Assembly: GCA_040754295.1 (NCBI GenBank)
Contig: JBFMCQ010000002.1
Span: 1-64,000, forward strand
Direction: 5' to 3'
DNA from: Solimonas sp040754295
GTDB taxonomy: Bacteria > Pseudomonadota > Gammaproteobacteria > Nevskiales > Nevskiaceae
DNA: 64,000 bases
Shown here in pieces: positions 51,671-62,101 of the stretch (position 1 is its first letter; every line of letters starts with the position of its first letter). Under the pieces are notes generated by a model. It worked only from the letters and a program-made list of their open reading frames with translations. It had not been told where the DNA came from and made no database searches. The position numbers were made by a program, and so were the translations under genes.

Positions 51671-53047
51671 ATGCCATTCATTCCCCACACCGACACCGAC
51701 GTGAAGGAGATGCTCGCCGCGATCGGCGCGCCGGGCATCGACGCGCTGTTCGACGAGATTCCCGCTTCGCTGCGCTGCGGCCCGCTGAAGAACGTGCCGG
51801 AAGGTCTGCCGGAGATGCAGATCACGCAGCTGATGCATCAGCGCGCCGAGCTGGACGGGCTGCCGCTGTGCTTCCTCGGCGCCGGCGCCTACGAGCATCA
51901 CATTCCGGCCGCGGTCTGGGAGATTACGACGCGTGGCGAGTTCTACTCCGCGTACACGCCCTACCAGGCCGAGGCGAGCCAGGGCACGCTGCAGCTGCTC
52001 TACGAGTACCAGACGATGATCTGCGGACTCACCGGCATGGAGGTGTCGAACGCGTCGATGTACGACGGTGCGTCGGCGCTCGGCGAAGCGCTGCTGATGG
52101 CGCTGCGGGCCAACCGCAGGAACACGTCCGGCACCGTGCTGATTCCGGAAACGGTTCATCCGTACTACGTCGACGTCGTGCGCGCGACGACGCACGCGCA
52201 GGGCGTACACCCGGTGCCGGTCGACTACGCGGCCGCTTCCGGCACGACGCTGTCCGAGGCGCTCGCCGCGCACGAGGGGCGGGACATCACTGCGGTCGTC
52301 ATCCAGCAGCCCAACTTCTTCGGTCAGCTCGAGGACGTCGACCGCCTCACCGACTGGGCGCATGCGCAGGGAGCGCTCGTCGTCGCCGTCGTCAATCCGG
52401 TGTCGCTGGCGCTGCTCAAGCCGCCGGGACAATGGGGCAGTACCGGCGCCGACATCGTCTGCGGCGACGGCCAGCCGCTCGGCGCGCCGCTGTCCTCGGG
52501 CGGGCCGTACTTCGGCTTTCTGACGACGAAGATGGCGTACGTGCGCGAAATGCCGGGACGCATCGTCGGCCGCACGGTCGACCTCGACGGCAAACCCGGC
52601 TACACGCTGACGCTGCAGGCGCGCGAGCAGCACATCCGCCGCGCCAAGGCCAAGTCCAACATCTGCACCAACCAGGGTCTGCTGGTCACCGCAGCGACGA
52701 TTCACATGTCGCTGCTCGGGCCCGAGGGCCTGGCGCGCGTCGCCTCGGCCTGCATGGCCAACACGCGCGAGCTGCTCGGGCTGCTGAGCTCGATTCCCGG
52801 CGTGGAGGTGGTCTTCGATGCGCCGCGCTTTCATGAAGCGGTGCTCCGGCTGCCCAAGCCGGTGGCGCCGGTACTCGAGGCGCTGGCCGCGCGCGACATC
52901 TTCGGCGGCTTCGACCTTTCCGGCCGCTACCCCGAGCTGGGCCACGCACTGCTGGTCTGCGCGACCGAAACCAAGACGCGCGACGATCTGCAGCGCTACC
53001 GCGCGGCGCTGGCCGAAGTCCTTCTCGCCGACGCGAGCTCAACATGA
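51671..53047 (+). CDS. gcvPA: Glycine dehydrogenase (decarboxylating) subunit 1
   Basis: The 458-residue alpha subunit of the split P protein begins MPFIPHTDTDVKEMLAAIGAPGIDALFDEIP and contains CFLGAGAYEHHIPAAVW, FYSAYTPYQAEASQGTLQLLYEYQTMICGLTGMEVSNASMYDGA and NICTNQGLLVTAATIHMSLLGPEGL. It pairs with subunit 2 to decarboxylate glycine. It overlaps gcvPB by ATGA, which ensures equal synthesis. E. coli has a single long gcvP; the split form is common in other proteobacteria. Confidence 0.96.
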   Translation: MPFIPHTDTDVKEMLAAIGAPGIDALFDEIPASLRCGPLKNVPEGLPEMQITQLMHQRAELDGLPLCFLGAGAYEHHIPAAVWEITTRGEFYSAYTPYQAEASQGTLQLLYEYQTMICGLTGMEVSNASMYDGASALGEALLMALRANRRNTSGTVLIPETVHPYYVDVVRATTHAQGVHPVPVDYAAASGTTLSEALAAHEGRDITAVVIQQPNFFGQLEDVDRLTDWAHAQGALVVAVVNPVSLALLKPPGQWGSTGADIVCGDGQPLGAPLSSGGPYFGFLTTKMAYVREMPGRIVGRTVDLDGKPGYTLTLQAREQHIRRAKAKSNICTNQGLLVTAATIHMSLLGPEGLARVASACMANTRELLGLLSSIPGVEVVFDAPRFHEAVLRLPKPVAPVLEALAARDIFGGFDLSGRYPELGHALLVCATETKTRDDLQRYRAALAEVLLADASST

Positions 53048-54594
53048 CCGAACCACTGATCTTCGAAGTGTCCCGCCCCGGCCGCGCCGCGCATGCGCAG
53101 AACCCCGGGTGCGCGATCGACGTGTCCGGCATTCCGCCAGCGCTGCGCCGCACGGACCGGCCGAGGCTGCCGGAAGTCTCCGAGATGCAGGCGGTGCGTC
53201 ACTTCACGCGCCTGTCGCAGAAAAACTTCTCGATCGACACGCACTTCTACCCGCTGGGCTCGTGCACGATGAAGTACAACCCGCGCGCCTGCAATCGCCT
53301 GGCGATGCTGCCGGAGTTTCTGGCGCGGCATCCGCTCGCGCCCGAGTCGCATTCGCAGGGCTTTCTGGCGTGCATGTACGAGCTGCAGGAGATCCTCAAG
53401 GACGTCACCGGCATGGCCGGCGTGTCGCTGACGCCGATGGCGGGCGCACAGGGCGAGTTCGCCGGCGTGGCGATGATCAGGGCCTACCACCGTGCCCGCA
53501 ACGATCTGGAGCGCACCGAGATTCTGGTTCCGGACGCCGCGCACGGCACCAACCCGGCGACGGCCGCGATGCTCGGCTGCAGCGTGCGCGAGATCCCGAC
53601 CGACGCCGACGGCGACGTCGACGTCGAGGCGCTCAAGGCCGCGGTCGGTCCGAAGACCGCCGGGATCATGCTGACCAATCCGTCGACGCTGGGCGTGTTC
53701 GAGCGGCGCATCCAGGAGATCGCCGGGATCGTGCATCAGGCCGGCGGCCTGCTGTACTACGACGGCGCCAATCTCAACGCGATCCTCGGCAAGGTGCGCC
53801 CCGGCGACATGGGCTTCGACGTGATTCACATGAACCTGCACAAGACCTTCTCGACGCCGCACGGCGGCGGCGGGCCGGGTGCAGGCGCCGTGGGCGTGTC
53901 GGAGCGGCTCAGGCCGTTCATGCCGATTCCCGTCGTCGGCGTGGCCGATGACGGCGGGAATCGGGAATCGGGAATCGGGAATCGGGAAGACCGCCCCGCG
54001 CTTGCTTCTGACGATTCCCCATTCCCGATTGCCGATTCCCGGCGGTGCTACCGCTGGCTCGACGAGCGCGATCTGCCGCAGACGATCGGCCGCTTGTCCG
54101 CGTGGATGGGCAATGCTGGCGTGCTGCTGCGCGCCTATGTCTATGCGCGCATGCTCGGCCGTGAGGGCATGCAGCGCGTCGGCGAGTTCGCGACGCTCAA
54201 TGCGAACTACCTCGCGGCGCGGCTCAAGGACAAGGGCTTCGAGCTGGCGTTTCCGCGCCGGCGCGCGAGCCACGAGTTCATCATCACGCTGAAAAAGCAG
54301 AAGCAGGCGATCGGTCTGACCGCCACCGACGTCGCCAAGCGCCTGCTCGATTACGGCTTCCACGCGCCGACGATCTACTTCCCGCTGCTCGTGCCCGAGT
54401 GCCTGCTGATCGAGCCGACCGAGACCGAGGACAAGGAGACGCTCGACGCCTTCGTCGACGCGCTGGTCGCGATCTGGGACGAGGCCAGGGCGGACATCGC
54501 CAAAGTCAAGGGTGCGCCGTATACGATGCCGGTGCGCCGCCTCGACGACGTGCGCGCGGCGCGGCAGCTCGACCTGCGCTGGCAGCCGGCATAG
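53044..54594 (+). CDS. gcvPB: Glycine dehydrogenase (decarboxylating) subunit 2, with a repeat-derived insert
   Basis: The 516-residue PLP subunit has THFYPLGSCTMKYNPRACN, GAQGEFAGVAMIRAYH, PDAAHGTNPATAAMLG, GLLYYDGANLNAILG and the Schiff-base Lys267 in MNLHKTFSTPHGGGGPGAG. Family members are usually about 480-490 residues. The extra length is explained by residues about 305-333 (NRESGIGNREDRPALASDD then SPFPIADSR), which are encoded by an inverted pair of CGGGAAT-type heptad arrays. The insert falls after VGVADD and before CYRWLDERDLPQTIGR, a variable linker, and keeps the frame. Confidence 0.94.
   Translation: MTEPLIFEVSRPGRAAHAQNPGCAIDVSGIPPALRRTDRPRLPEVSEMQAVRHFTRLSQKNFSIDTHFYPLGSCTMKYNPRACNRLAMLPEFLARHPLAPESHSQGFLACMYELQEILKDVTGMAGVSLTPMAGAQGEFAGVAMIRAYHRARNDLERTEILVPDAAHGTNPATAAMLGCSVREIPTDADGDVDVEALKAAVGPKTAGIMLTNPSTLGVFERRIQEIAGIVHQAGGLLYYDGANLNAILGKVRPGDMGFDVIHMNLHKTFSTPHGGGGPGAGAVGVSERLRPFMPIPVVGVADDGGNRESGIGNREDRPALASDDSPFPIADSRRCYRWLDERDLPQTIGRLSAWMGNAGVLLRAYVYARMLGREGMQRVGEFATLNANYLAARLKDKGFELAFPRRRASHEFIITLKKQKQAIGLTATDVAKRLLDYGFHAPTIYFPLLVPECLLIEPTETEDKETLDAFVDALVAIWDEARADIAKVKGAPYTMPVRRLDDVRAARQLDLRWQPA
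53955..54042. repeat. Inverted heptad-array element inside gcvPB
   Basis: The left part is five tandem copies of CGGGAAT (53955-53988). The right part is four copies of ATTCCCG, two with a single change (54014-54041). The two are complementary, with a 25-base spacer. The element lies in the coding region of gcvPB and has no frame disruption. The same heptad occurs at 54604 beyond the gcvPB stop. Confidence 0.9.
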
Positions 54595-54603
54595 GCTGTA
54601 GCG

Positions 54604-54629
54604 ATTCCCGATTCCCGATTCCCGATTCC
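54604..54629 (+). repeat. ATTCCCG heptad array abutting the PfkB gene start
   Basis: Three and a half tandem ATTCCCG units run directly into the ATG at 54630. They occupy the position where a ribosome site would be. The unit is the same as in the right arm of the element inside gcvPB, 560 bases upstream. Confidence 0.85.
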
Positions 54630-55559
54630 ATGTCAGCTCTGATCTGCGGTTCGCTCGCCTACGACACCATCATGGTCTTCCCGGGCCGGTTCAAGGACGA
54701 AATCCTTCCGGACAAGGTGCACATCCTCAACGTCGCCTTCCTCGTGCCGCAGCTGCGCCGCGAGTACGGCGGTACCGCCGGCAACATCGCGTACAACCTC
54801 AAGCTGCTCGGCGGCGAGGCGTTGCCGATGGGCACCGTCGGCAGGGATTTCGAGCCTTACGGCGGCCGGCTCGAGGAGCTCGGCATTTCGCGGCAGTACA
54901 TCAAGGAGGTGCCGGACACCTATACCGCGCAGGCGTACATCACCACCGATCTCGACGACAACCAGATCACGGCCTTCCATCCGGGGGCGATGAATCACGC
55001 GCACATCCAGGATGTCCCCGAGAAGGGCATCGCGCTCGGCACGGTCTCGCCCGACGGCCGCGAGGGCATGATCAAGCACGCGAGCCAGTTCGCCGAAGCC
55101 GGGATTCCGTTCCTGTTCGATCCCGGGCAGGGCCTGCCGATGTTCACCGGCGACGAGCTGCGCAGGTTCATCGAGCAGGCGAGCTACGTCGCCGTGAACG
55201 ACTACGAGTCGGAGCTGCTGATGGACCGCACCGGCTGGACCATCAAGGACATCGCCGCGCGCGTCGACGCGCTGATCGTCACCCGCGGCGCCAAGGGCTC
55301 GGAGATCCACACCAGGCGCAAGCTGCACGAGATTCCCTGCGCCAAGGCGGAGTCGCTGACCGATCCGACCGGCTGCGGCGACGCCTTCCGCGGCGGCCTG
55401 CTGTACGGCCTCCTCAACGGCCTGGACTGGGAGACCACCGGCCGCATCGCGTCGCTGATGGGTGCGTACAACATCGAGCGTCCCGGCACGCAGAACCACC
55501 GTTTCCACATGGACGAGTTCCGCGAGCGCTTCCGCAAGGAATTCCGCCGCGATCTCTGA
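54630..55559 (+). CDS. PfkB-family carbohydrate kinase (adenosine-kinase-like)
   Basis: The 309-residue ribokinase-fold kinase has GSLAYDTIMVFPGRF at the N-terminus, GGTAGNIAYNLKLLGGEALPMGTVG (residues about 48-72) and the C-terminal PfkB signature LTDPTGCGDAFRGGLLYGLLNGLD with the catalytic Asp in GCGDAF. VNDYESELL and LIVTRGAKGSEIH are the remaining motifs. Proteobacterial proteins of this type are annotated as adenosine or carbohydrate kinases; the substrate is not settled. It has no ribosome site because heptads occupy that position; translation may follow from gcvPB. Confidence 0.88.
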   Translation: MSALICGSLAYDTIMVFPGRFKDEILPDKVHILNVAFLVPQLRREYGGTAGNIAYNLKLLGGEALPMGTVGRDFEPYGGRLEELGISRQYIKEVPDTYTAQAYITTDLDDNQITAFHPGAMNHAHIQDVPEKGIALGTVSPDGREGMIKHASQFAEAGIPFLFDPGQGLPMFTGDELRRFIEQASYVAVNDYESELLMDRTGWTIKDIAARVDALIVTRGAKGSEIHTRRKLHEIPCAKAESLTDPTGCGDAFRGGLLYGLLNGLDWETTGRIASLMGAYNIERPGTQNHRFHMDEFRERFRKEFRRDL

Positions 55560-55593
55560 CGACGATGCGGCCGGCAGCCGCACCGGCTCCGAC

Positions 55594-56769
55594 ATGTTGA
55601 GCATACGACTCAAGCCGCGCGAGGACCGGCGCCTGCGCGCCGGACACCTGTGGGTGTACGCCAACGAGATCGACGCCGACGAGCGCTACCGGACGATCGC
55701 GCCGGGCACGCTGTGTCGCATCGTCGACGCCCGCGACAAGCCGCTGGGCACCGGCTACGTCAATCCGCACGCGCTACTGGCCGCGCGTGTGCTCAGCAGC
55801 GACGTCACGGCGAGTATCGACGCTGCATGGATCGAGCGGCGTCTGCGCAGCGCGCTCGCGCTGCGCGAGCGCGTCTACGCCGAGCCGTTCTACCGGCTGG
55901 TCTACGGCGAATCCGACGGCCTGCCGGGGCTCGTCGTCGATCGCTACGGCGCGGTCTGCGTCGTGCAGATCGGCACGGCGGGAATGGAGCGCCTCAAGCC
56001 GCAGGTGCTCGACGCGCTCACCGCCGTGGTCGCCCCCGAGGGCATCGTCCTGCGCAACGACGGCGGCATGCGGGAACTGGAAGGCCTGCCGGCGTACACG
56101 GAAACGCTCGGCAGCGTCGGCGATACGGTGGAGGTCGTCGAAGACGGACTGCGCTACCGCGTCGACCTCAGGGCCGGCCAGAAGACCGGCTTCTTCTTCG
56201 ATCAGCGCGACAACCGCACGCGCCTGCAGCGCTACGTCGCCGGGCGCAGCGTGCTCGACGTGTTCAGCTACGTCGGCGCCTGGGGCCTGCGTGCCGCGAA
56301 ATACGGCGCATCCGCCGTGACCTGCCTCGACGCGTCACAGGCTGCGCTGGACGCCGCAACGGCCAGTGCCAGGCTCAACGGCATCGCCGTGGACACCGTC
56401 CGCGACGACGCGCTCGACGGACTCAAGGCCTTGCGCGCGGCAGGCCGCGGCTTCGACGTGATCGTCGTCGACCCGCCGGCGCTGATCAAGCGACGCAAGG
56501 ACTACGACGCGGGGCTCGAGCATTACGCCGCGCTCAACCGCGCGGCGCTGCAGCTGCTCGGCGCCGACGGCATCCTGATCTCCTGCTCGTGCTCGCATCA
56601 TCTCGACGCCGACGCGCTGCAGCGCGTGCTGCTGCGCGAAGCGCGCCACACCGGCCGTCGCCTGCAGATCCTCGAGCAGGGCGGGCAGGGGCCCGATCAT
56701 CCGGTGCATCCGGCGATGCCCGAGACCCGTTACCTCAAGGCGTTCTACTGCCGCGCGCTCGCCGGGTAA
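55594..56769 (+). CDS. rlmI: 23S rRNA m5C1962 methyltransferase RlmI-like
   Basis: The 391-residue protein has an N-terminal PUA domain (LKPREDRRLRAGHLWVYANEI...LCRIVDARDKPLGTGYVNP), a linker beta domain, and a Rossmann methyltransferase with FFFDQRDNRTRLQRYVAGRSVLDVFSYVGAWGLRAAKYGA (SAM motif I) and VIVVDPPALIKRRKD (motif IV). SCSCSHHLDADAL is the motif VI region. Architecture and length match RlmI. The ATG at 55594 is chosen at the start of the PUA domain; no good ribosome site is visible. Confidence 0.9.
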   Translation: MLSIRLKPREDRRLRAGHLWVYANEIDADERYRTIAPGTLCRIVDARDKPLGTGYVNPHALLAARVLSSDVTASIDAAWIERRLRSALALRERVYAEPFYRLVYGESDGLPGLVVDRYGAVCVVQIGTAGMERLKPQVLDALTAVVAPEGIVLRNDGGMRELEGLPAYTETLGSVGDTVEVVEDGLRYRVDLRAGQKTGFFFDQRDNRTRLQRYVAGRSVLDVFSYVGAWGLRAAKYGASAVTCLDASQAALDAATASARLNGIAVDTVRDDALDGLKALRAAGRGFDVIVVDPPALIKRRKDYDAGLEHYAALNRAALQLLGADGILISCSCSHHLDADALQRVLLREARHTGRRLQILEQGGQGPDHPVHPAMPETRYLKAFYCRALAG

Positions 56770-56813
56770 GAACGCCGGCGGGCGACGACGCAGCTTCGGT
56801 CGTGCTCAGCGGC

Positions 56814-56819
56814 TACAAT
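56814..56819 (+). promoter_or_regulatory. Candidate -10 box of lgt, short leader
   Basis: TACAAT lies 8 bases before the lgt ATG with no ribosome site between. A start site 7 bases from the box would leave a leader of at most one or two bases. It is one of several genes here with this layout (argA, ygfB, arsR). The -35 is not evident. Confidence 0.4.
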
Positions 56820-56827
56820 CGCGCGCC

Positions 56828-57625
56828 ATGCTCGTCCATCCCAACTTCGATCCGATCGCTCTGCGCCTCGGTCCCCTGTCCGTGCACTGGTACGGACTGA
56901 TGTATCTGCTCGGGTTCTTCGGCTTCTGGTGGTTGGGCGTGCGCCGCGCGGCGATGCCGCATATCCGCTGGCCGCGTGAGCGCGTGTCGGATCTGCTGTT
57001 CTATGGCGTCGTCGGCGTCATCGTCGGCGGGCGGCTGGGCTACACGCTGTTCTACAACCTCGAAGGCTTTCTCGCCGAGCCGCTGGTGATCCTGCGCGTC
57101 TGGGAAGGCGGCATGTCGTTCCACGGCGGCCTGATCGGCGTGCTCGTCGCGATCGGCTGGTTCGCGCGCGTGCACGGGCTGCGTTATTTCGACATCGGCG
57201 ACTTCGCCGCGCCGATGATTCCCGTCGGCCTGTTCACGGGCCGCATCGGCAACTTCATCAACGGCGAGCTGTGGGGCGCGCCGACCACGCTGCCCTGGGG
57301 CATGGTGTTTCCGCACGCCGGGCCCGAGCCGCGGCATCCGTCGATGCTCTACGAGGCCTTCCTCGAAGGGCTCGTGCTGTTTGCGATTCTCTGGTGGTTC
57401 GGCCGCCGGCCGCGGCCGTACATGGCGGTGTCCGGCCTGTTCCTGCTCGGCTACGGCGTCTTCCGCACGCTCGTGGAATTCGTGCGGCTGCCCGACGCCC
57501 ACATCGGTTATCTCTGGGGCAGCGGCTGGGTCACGATGGGCATGGTGCTGAGCGCGCCGATGGCGCTCGCCGGTGCCGCGATGCTGACCCTGGCCTACCG
57601 TCGGGCTGCGCGCTCCGGCACGTAG
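56828..57625 (+). CDS. lgt: Prolipoprotein diacylglyceryl transferase
   Basis: The 265-residue membrane enzyme has seven helices. Signature motifs are SVHWYGLMYLLGFFGFWWLGVRR, YGVVGVIVGGRLGYTLFYN, GGMSFHGGLIGVLVAI, the Lgt signature TGRIGNFINGELWGAPT, and HPSMLYEAFLEGLVLF. It moves diacylglycerol from phosphatidylglycerol to the lipobox Cys. The lgt-thyA-folA order is common in xanthomonads. Confidence 0.97.
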   Translation: MLVHPNFDPIALRLGPLSVHWYGLMYLLGFFGFWWLGVRRAAMPHIRWPRERVSDLLFYGVVGVIVGGRLGYTLFYNLEGFLAEPLVILRVWEGGMSFHGGLIGVLVAIGWFARVHGLRYFDIGDFAAPMIPVGLFTGRIGNFINGELWGAPTTLPWGMVFPHAGPEPRHPSMLYEAFLEGLVLFAILWWFGRRPRPYMAVSGLFLLGYGVFRTLVEFVRLPDAHIGYLWGSGWVTMGMVLSAPMALAGAAMLTLAYRRAARSGT

Positions 57626-57729
57626 AGGTCGACGGTCGCGTCGTTGCGCCAGGAGCCGGTTGCGCGTGGCGGAGCTCGCCGGCGGTCTACAATGCAGCGG
57701 CGAGTCTACGGCAACCGCTCCAGGAGTCC

Positions 57730-58524
57730 ATGCGCCAATACCTCGACATGATGCGCCACGTGCTGGAGCACGGCGTGGAGAAGGGCGACCGCACCGGGAC
57801 CGGCACGCTGTCGGTGTTCGGCTACCAGATGCGCTTCCGCCTCGGCGACGGCTTTCCGCTGCTGACGACCAAGAAGCTGCATCTGCGCTCGATCATCCAC
57901 GAGCTGCTGTGGTTCCTGAAGGGCGAGACCAACGTCCGCTATCTCAAGGAGAACGGCGTCAGTATCTGGGACGAATGGGCCGACGCCAGCGGCGAGCTCG
58001 GGCCGGTCTACGGCAGGCAGTGGCGCGCCTGGCCGACCGCGGACGGCCGCACGATCGACCAGATGCAGCTGCTGCTCGACCAGATCCGCGGCAACCCGGA
58101 CTCGCGGCGCCTGATCGTCTCCGCCTGGAACGTCGGCGAGCTCGATCAGATGGCGCTGATGCCCTGCCATGCGTTCTTCCAGTTCTACGTCGCCCAGGGG
58201 CATCTGTCGTGCCAGCTGTACCAGCGCAGCGCCGACGTCTTCCTCGGCGTGCCGTTCAACATCGCCAGCTATGCACTGCTGACGATGATGATCGCGCAGG
58301 CCACCGACCTGAAGCCCGGCGATCTGGTCTGGACCGGCGGCGACTGCCATCTCTACAACAATCACCTCGATCAGGCGCGGCTGCAGCTGACGCGCACGCC
58401 GCGGCCGCTGCCGACGATGAGGCTCAATCCGGCGGTGAAGGATCTGTTCGCGTTCCGCTACGAGGACTTCGAACTGAGCGGCTACGATCCTCATCCGCAC
58501 ATCAAGGCGCCGGTGGCGATCTGA
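57730..58524 (+). CDS. thyA: Thymidylate synthase
   Basis: The 264-residue enzyme is full length. It has GDRTGTGTLSVFGYQMRF, the nucleophile Cys146 in ALMPCHAFFQFYV, CQLYQRSADVFLGVPFNIASYALL and FRYEDFELSGYDPHPHIKAPVAI. It converts dUMP to dTMP with methylene-THF, leaving DHF for folA, which follows 16 bases later. An AGGAG ribosome site lies 5 bases upstream. The large open frame upstream overlaps lgt and is not coding. Confidence 0.98.
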   Translation: MRQYLDMMRHVLEHGVEKGDRTGTGTLSVFGYQMRFRLGDGFPLLTTKKLHLRSIIHELLWFLKGETNVRYLKENGVSIWDEWADASGELGPVYGRQWRAWPTADGRTIDQMQLLLDQIRGNPDSRRLIVSAWNVGELDQMALMPCHAFFQFYVAQGHLSCQLYQRSADVFLGVPFNIASYALLTMMIAQATDLKPGDLVWTGGDCHLYNNHLDQARLQLTRTPRPLPTMRLNPAVKDLFAFRYEDFELSGYDPHPHIKAPVAI

Positions 58525-58540
58525 GCGCCGGGAGCGGTCG

Positions 58541-59035
58541 ATGATCGCGCTGATCGTCGCGATGGACCGCCGCGGTCTGATCGGCCGCGCTGGCGGGCTG
58601 CCGTGGCGGCTGCCGAACGATCTCAAGCAGTTCAAGCGGCTGACCGTCGGCAAGACCGTGCTGATGGGGCGCAAGACCTGGGAGTCGCTCGGCCGGCCGC
58701 TGCCGGATCGCCGGAACTGGGTACTGACGCGCGATCGCTCGTTTGCGCCGGCGGGCTGCCGCGTGTTCCACAGTCTCGAAGCGGCGCTGGCGGCGCACGC
58801 GGCCGAGGCAGGCTCGGGCGAGCTGATGGTCATCGGCGGCGCCGAGCTGTACCGGCAGACGCTGCCGCTCGCACAGCGCCTGTATCTGACCGAGGTGGAC
58901 GCCAGCCTCGAAGGCGACACCTACTTCCCCGCACTCGATGCGTCCGCGTGGCGCGAGCTCTCGTCCGAAGCGCACGCGGCGGACGAGCGCCATCCCTACG
59001 CGTACCGGTTCCGCGTGTTGGAGCGTCGCGCCTGA
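58541..59035 (+). CDS. folA: Dihydrofolate reductase
   Basis: The 164-residue enzyme has IALIVAMDRRGLIGRAGGLPWRLPNDLKQFK at the start, with the acidic substrate-binding residue in the LPNDLKQFK stretch. VLMGRKTWESLGRPLPDRRNWVLTRD and LMVIGGAELYRQTLPLAQRLYLTEVDASLEGDTYFP complete the DHFR motifs. It recycles the DHF made by ThyA. It is directly downstream of thyA, as in many bacteria. Confidence 0.97.
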   Translation: MIALIVAMDRRGLIGRAGGLPWRLPNDLKQFKRLTVGKTVLMGRKTWESLGRPLPDRRNWVLTRDRSFAPAGCRVFHSLEAALAAHAAEAGSGELMVIGGAELYRQTLPLAQRLYLTEVDASLEGDTYFPALDASAWRELSSEAHAADERHPYAYRFRVLERRA

Positions 59036-59123
59036 AGGGGCGGCGGCTCGATTGCGCTTGCTGCCGCCGGCGGGCGCTCTGCTATGCTCGCCCGCCGGAC
59101 CACCACGAGCAGGGGAGCGGACG

Positions 59124-59390
59124 ATGGCCGATCTCAAGGCAGAGTTCGAGCAGGCGCAGAAAGACGTCAAGACGCTGACCAAGCGCCCGGACAACCACGA
59201 CATGCTGTTCCTGTACGCGCACTTCAAGCAGGCCGCGGAGGGCGACGTGCAGGGCTCGCGCCCGGGCATGCTCGACATGGTCGGGCGTGCCAAGTACGAC
59301 GCCTGGGCCAAGCTCAAGGGGATGAAGGCCGAGGACGCGATGAAGCAATACGTCGACAAGGTCGCGGCGCTGCTCAAGACGCACAAATGA
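59124..59390 (+). CDS. Acyl-CoA-binding protein
   Basis: The 88-residue four-helix protein matches the eukaryote-like ACBP family: LKAEFEQAQKDVKTLTKRPDNHDMLFLYAHFKQAAEGDV, RPGMLDMVGRAKYDAWAKLKGMKAEDAMKQYVDKV. The Tyr and Lys of the acyl-CoA site are kept (YAHFKQ, KYDAW). GGGGAGCGG provides a strong ribosome site. ACBP genes are scattered in gammaproteobacteria. It would bind long-chain acyl-CoA, in line with an acyl-CoA dehydrogenase elsewhere in the window. Confidence 0.93.
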   Translation: MADLKAEFEQAQKDVKTLTKRPDNHDMLFLYAHFKQAAEGDVQGSRPGMLDMVGRAKYDAWAKLKGMKAEDAMKQYVDKVAALLKTHK

Positions 59391-59468
59391 GCGCGCTTGC
59401 ATGCGGTCGTGGCACCGAGCGCAGCGGCGCCCCGGGCGATGCAGGGCATCCGGCAATAGCGGCGTCGG

Positions 59469-60233
59469 TCAGCCGGCGTCGGCCCAGTGCCGCGCGAACT
59501 GCTGCGCGACGCGGCCGCTGCGCGACGCGCGCTCCAGCGCCCAGCGCAGCGCGGCCTTCTCGGCGGCTTCGTCCCAGCGGGCATCGCCGAGCGTGCCCAG
59601 ATGCAGGCGCACGAGCTGCAGATACTGATCCTGGTTGAACGGCTGGAACGACAGCCACAAGCCAAAGCGCTCCGACAGCGAGATCTTTTCCTCGGTGGAC
59701 TCGCCGGGATGCAGCTCGCCGTCGATCCAGTGATACTCGTCGTTGTCGCGCCGCAGCTCGGGCATCAGGTGACGCCGGTTCGAAGTCGCGTAGATCAGCA
59801 CGTTTTCCGGCGGCTCCTCGATGCCGCCGTCGAGCGCGGTCTTCAAGGCCGTCAGCGCCGGGTCGTTGGACGCGACCGAGAAATCGTCGACGAACAGCAG
59901 GAAACGCTCGCGCTTGGCGCGCAGCGGCGCGACGATCTCCGGCAGATCGACCAGATCGTGCGGATGCACTTCGACCAGGCGCAGGCCGCGCGTGCCGTAC
60001 ACGTCGAGCATCGCCTTGACCAGCGACGACTTGCCGGTGCCGCGCGCGCCGGTCAGCAGCGCGTGATTCGCCGGTTTGCCGTCGACGAAGCGCGCGGTGT
60101 TCTCCAGCAGCGCGGCTTTCTGGCGCTCGATGCCGATGAGGCTGTCCAGTGCCACGACCTGCGGATAGAGCACCGGCTGCAGGTCGCCGCGGCGCCAGCG
60201 GTAGGCGAAGACGGTGCCGTCGGAGGCAGTCAT
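59469..60233 (-). CDS. DUF815 AAA-type ATPase
   Basis: The 254-residue protein has Walker A LLTGARGTGKSSLVKA (residues about 60-75), Walker B FLLFVDDFSV (about 110-119), and sensor-like NVLIYATSNRRHLMPE. VVALDSLIGIERQKAALLENT and FGLWLSFQPFNQDQYLQLV are the family signatures. Function of DUF815 is not established. The start at 60233 is the first Met that fits the family; a longer N-terminus from 60269 is possible. Confidence 0.85.
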   Translation of the reverse strand: MTASDGTVFAYRWRRGDLQPVLYPQVVALDSLIGIERQKAALLENTARFVDGKPANHALLTGARGTGKSSLVKAMLDVYGTRGLRLVEVHPHDLVDLPEIVAPLRAKRERFLLFVDDFSVASNDPALTALKTALDGGIEEPPENVLIYATSNRRHLMPELRRDNDEYHWIDGELHPGESTEEKISLSERFGLWLSFQPFNQDQYLQLVRLHLGTLGDARWDEAAEKAALRWALERASRSGRVAQQFARHWADAG

Positions 60234-60340
60234 GCAAAGAAGCGTCGAAGGAGGACGGCCGACCAGCATAGCGCAGCGGTCCGGACCCCGTTGGCGCCCG
60301 GCTGCGGTCCGCGGCTCGCCGCGGGGCGTATCCGACGAGA

Positions 60341-62005
<1,665 letters not shown>

Positions 62006-62101
62006 GAGTGCTTCAAGCCGAAAGAAAGGGAGGGCGTTATGCAGCATGCAATTCTAGCGGATCGATCGTCACCGACGCGGACGCTCCGGGAGACGCGCCC
62101 G

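Noticed and set aside
53955..54042. Possible CRISPR-like array
   Set aside because: Units are contiguous 7-base repeats in inverted blocks with no spacers and no cas genes.
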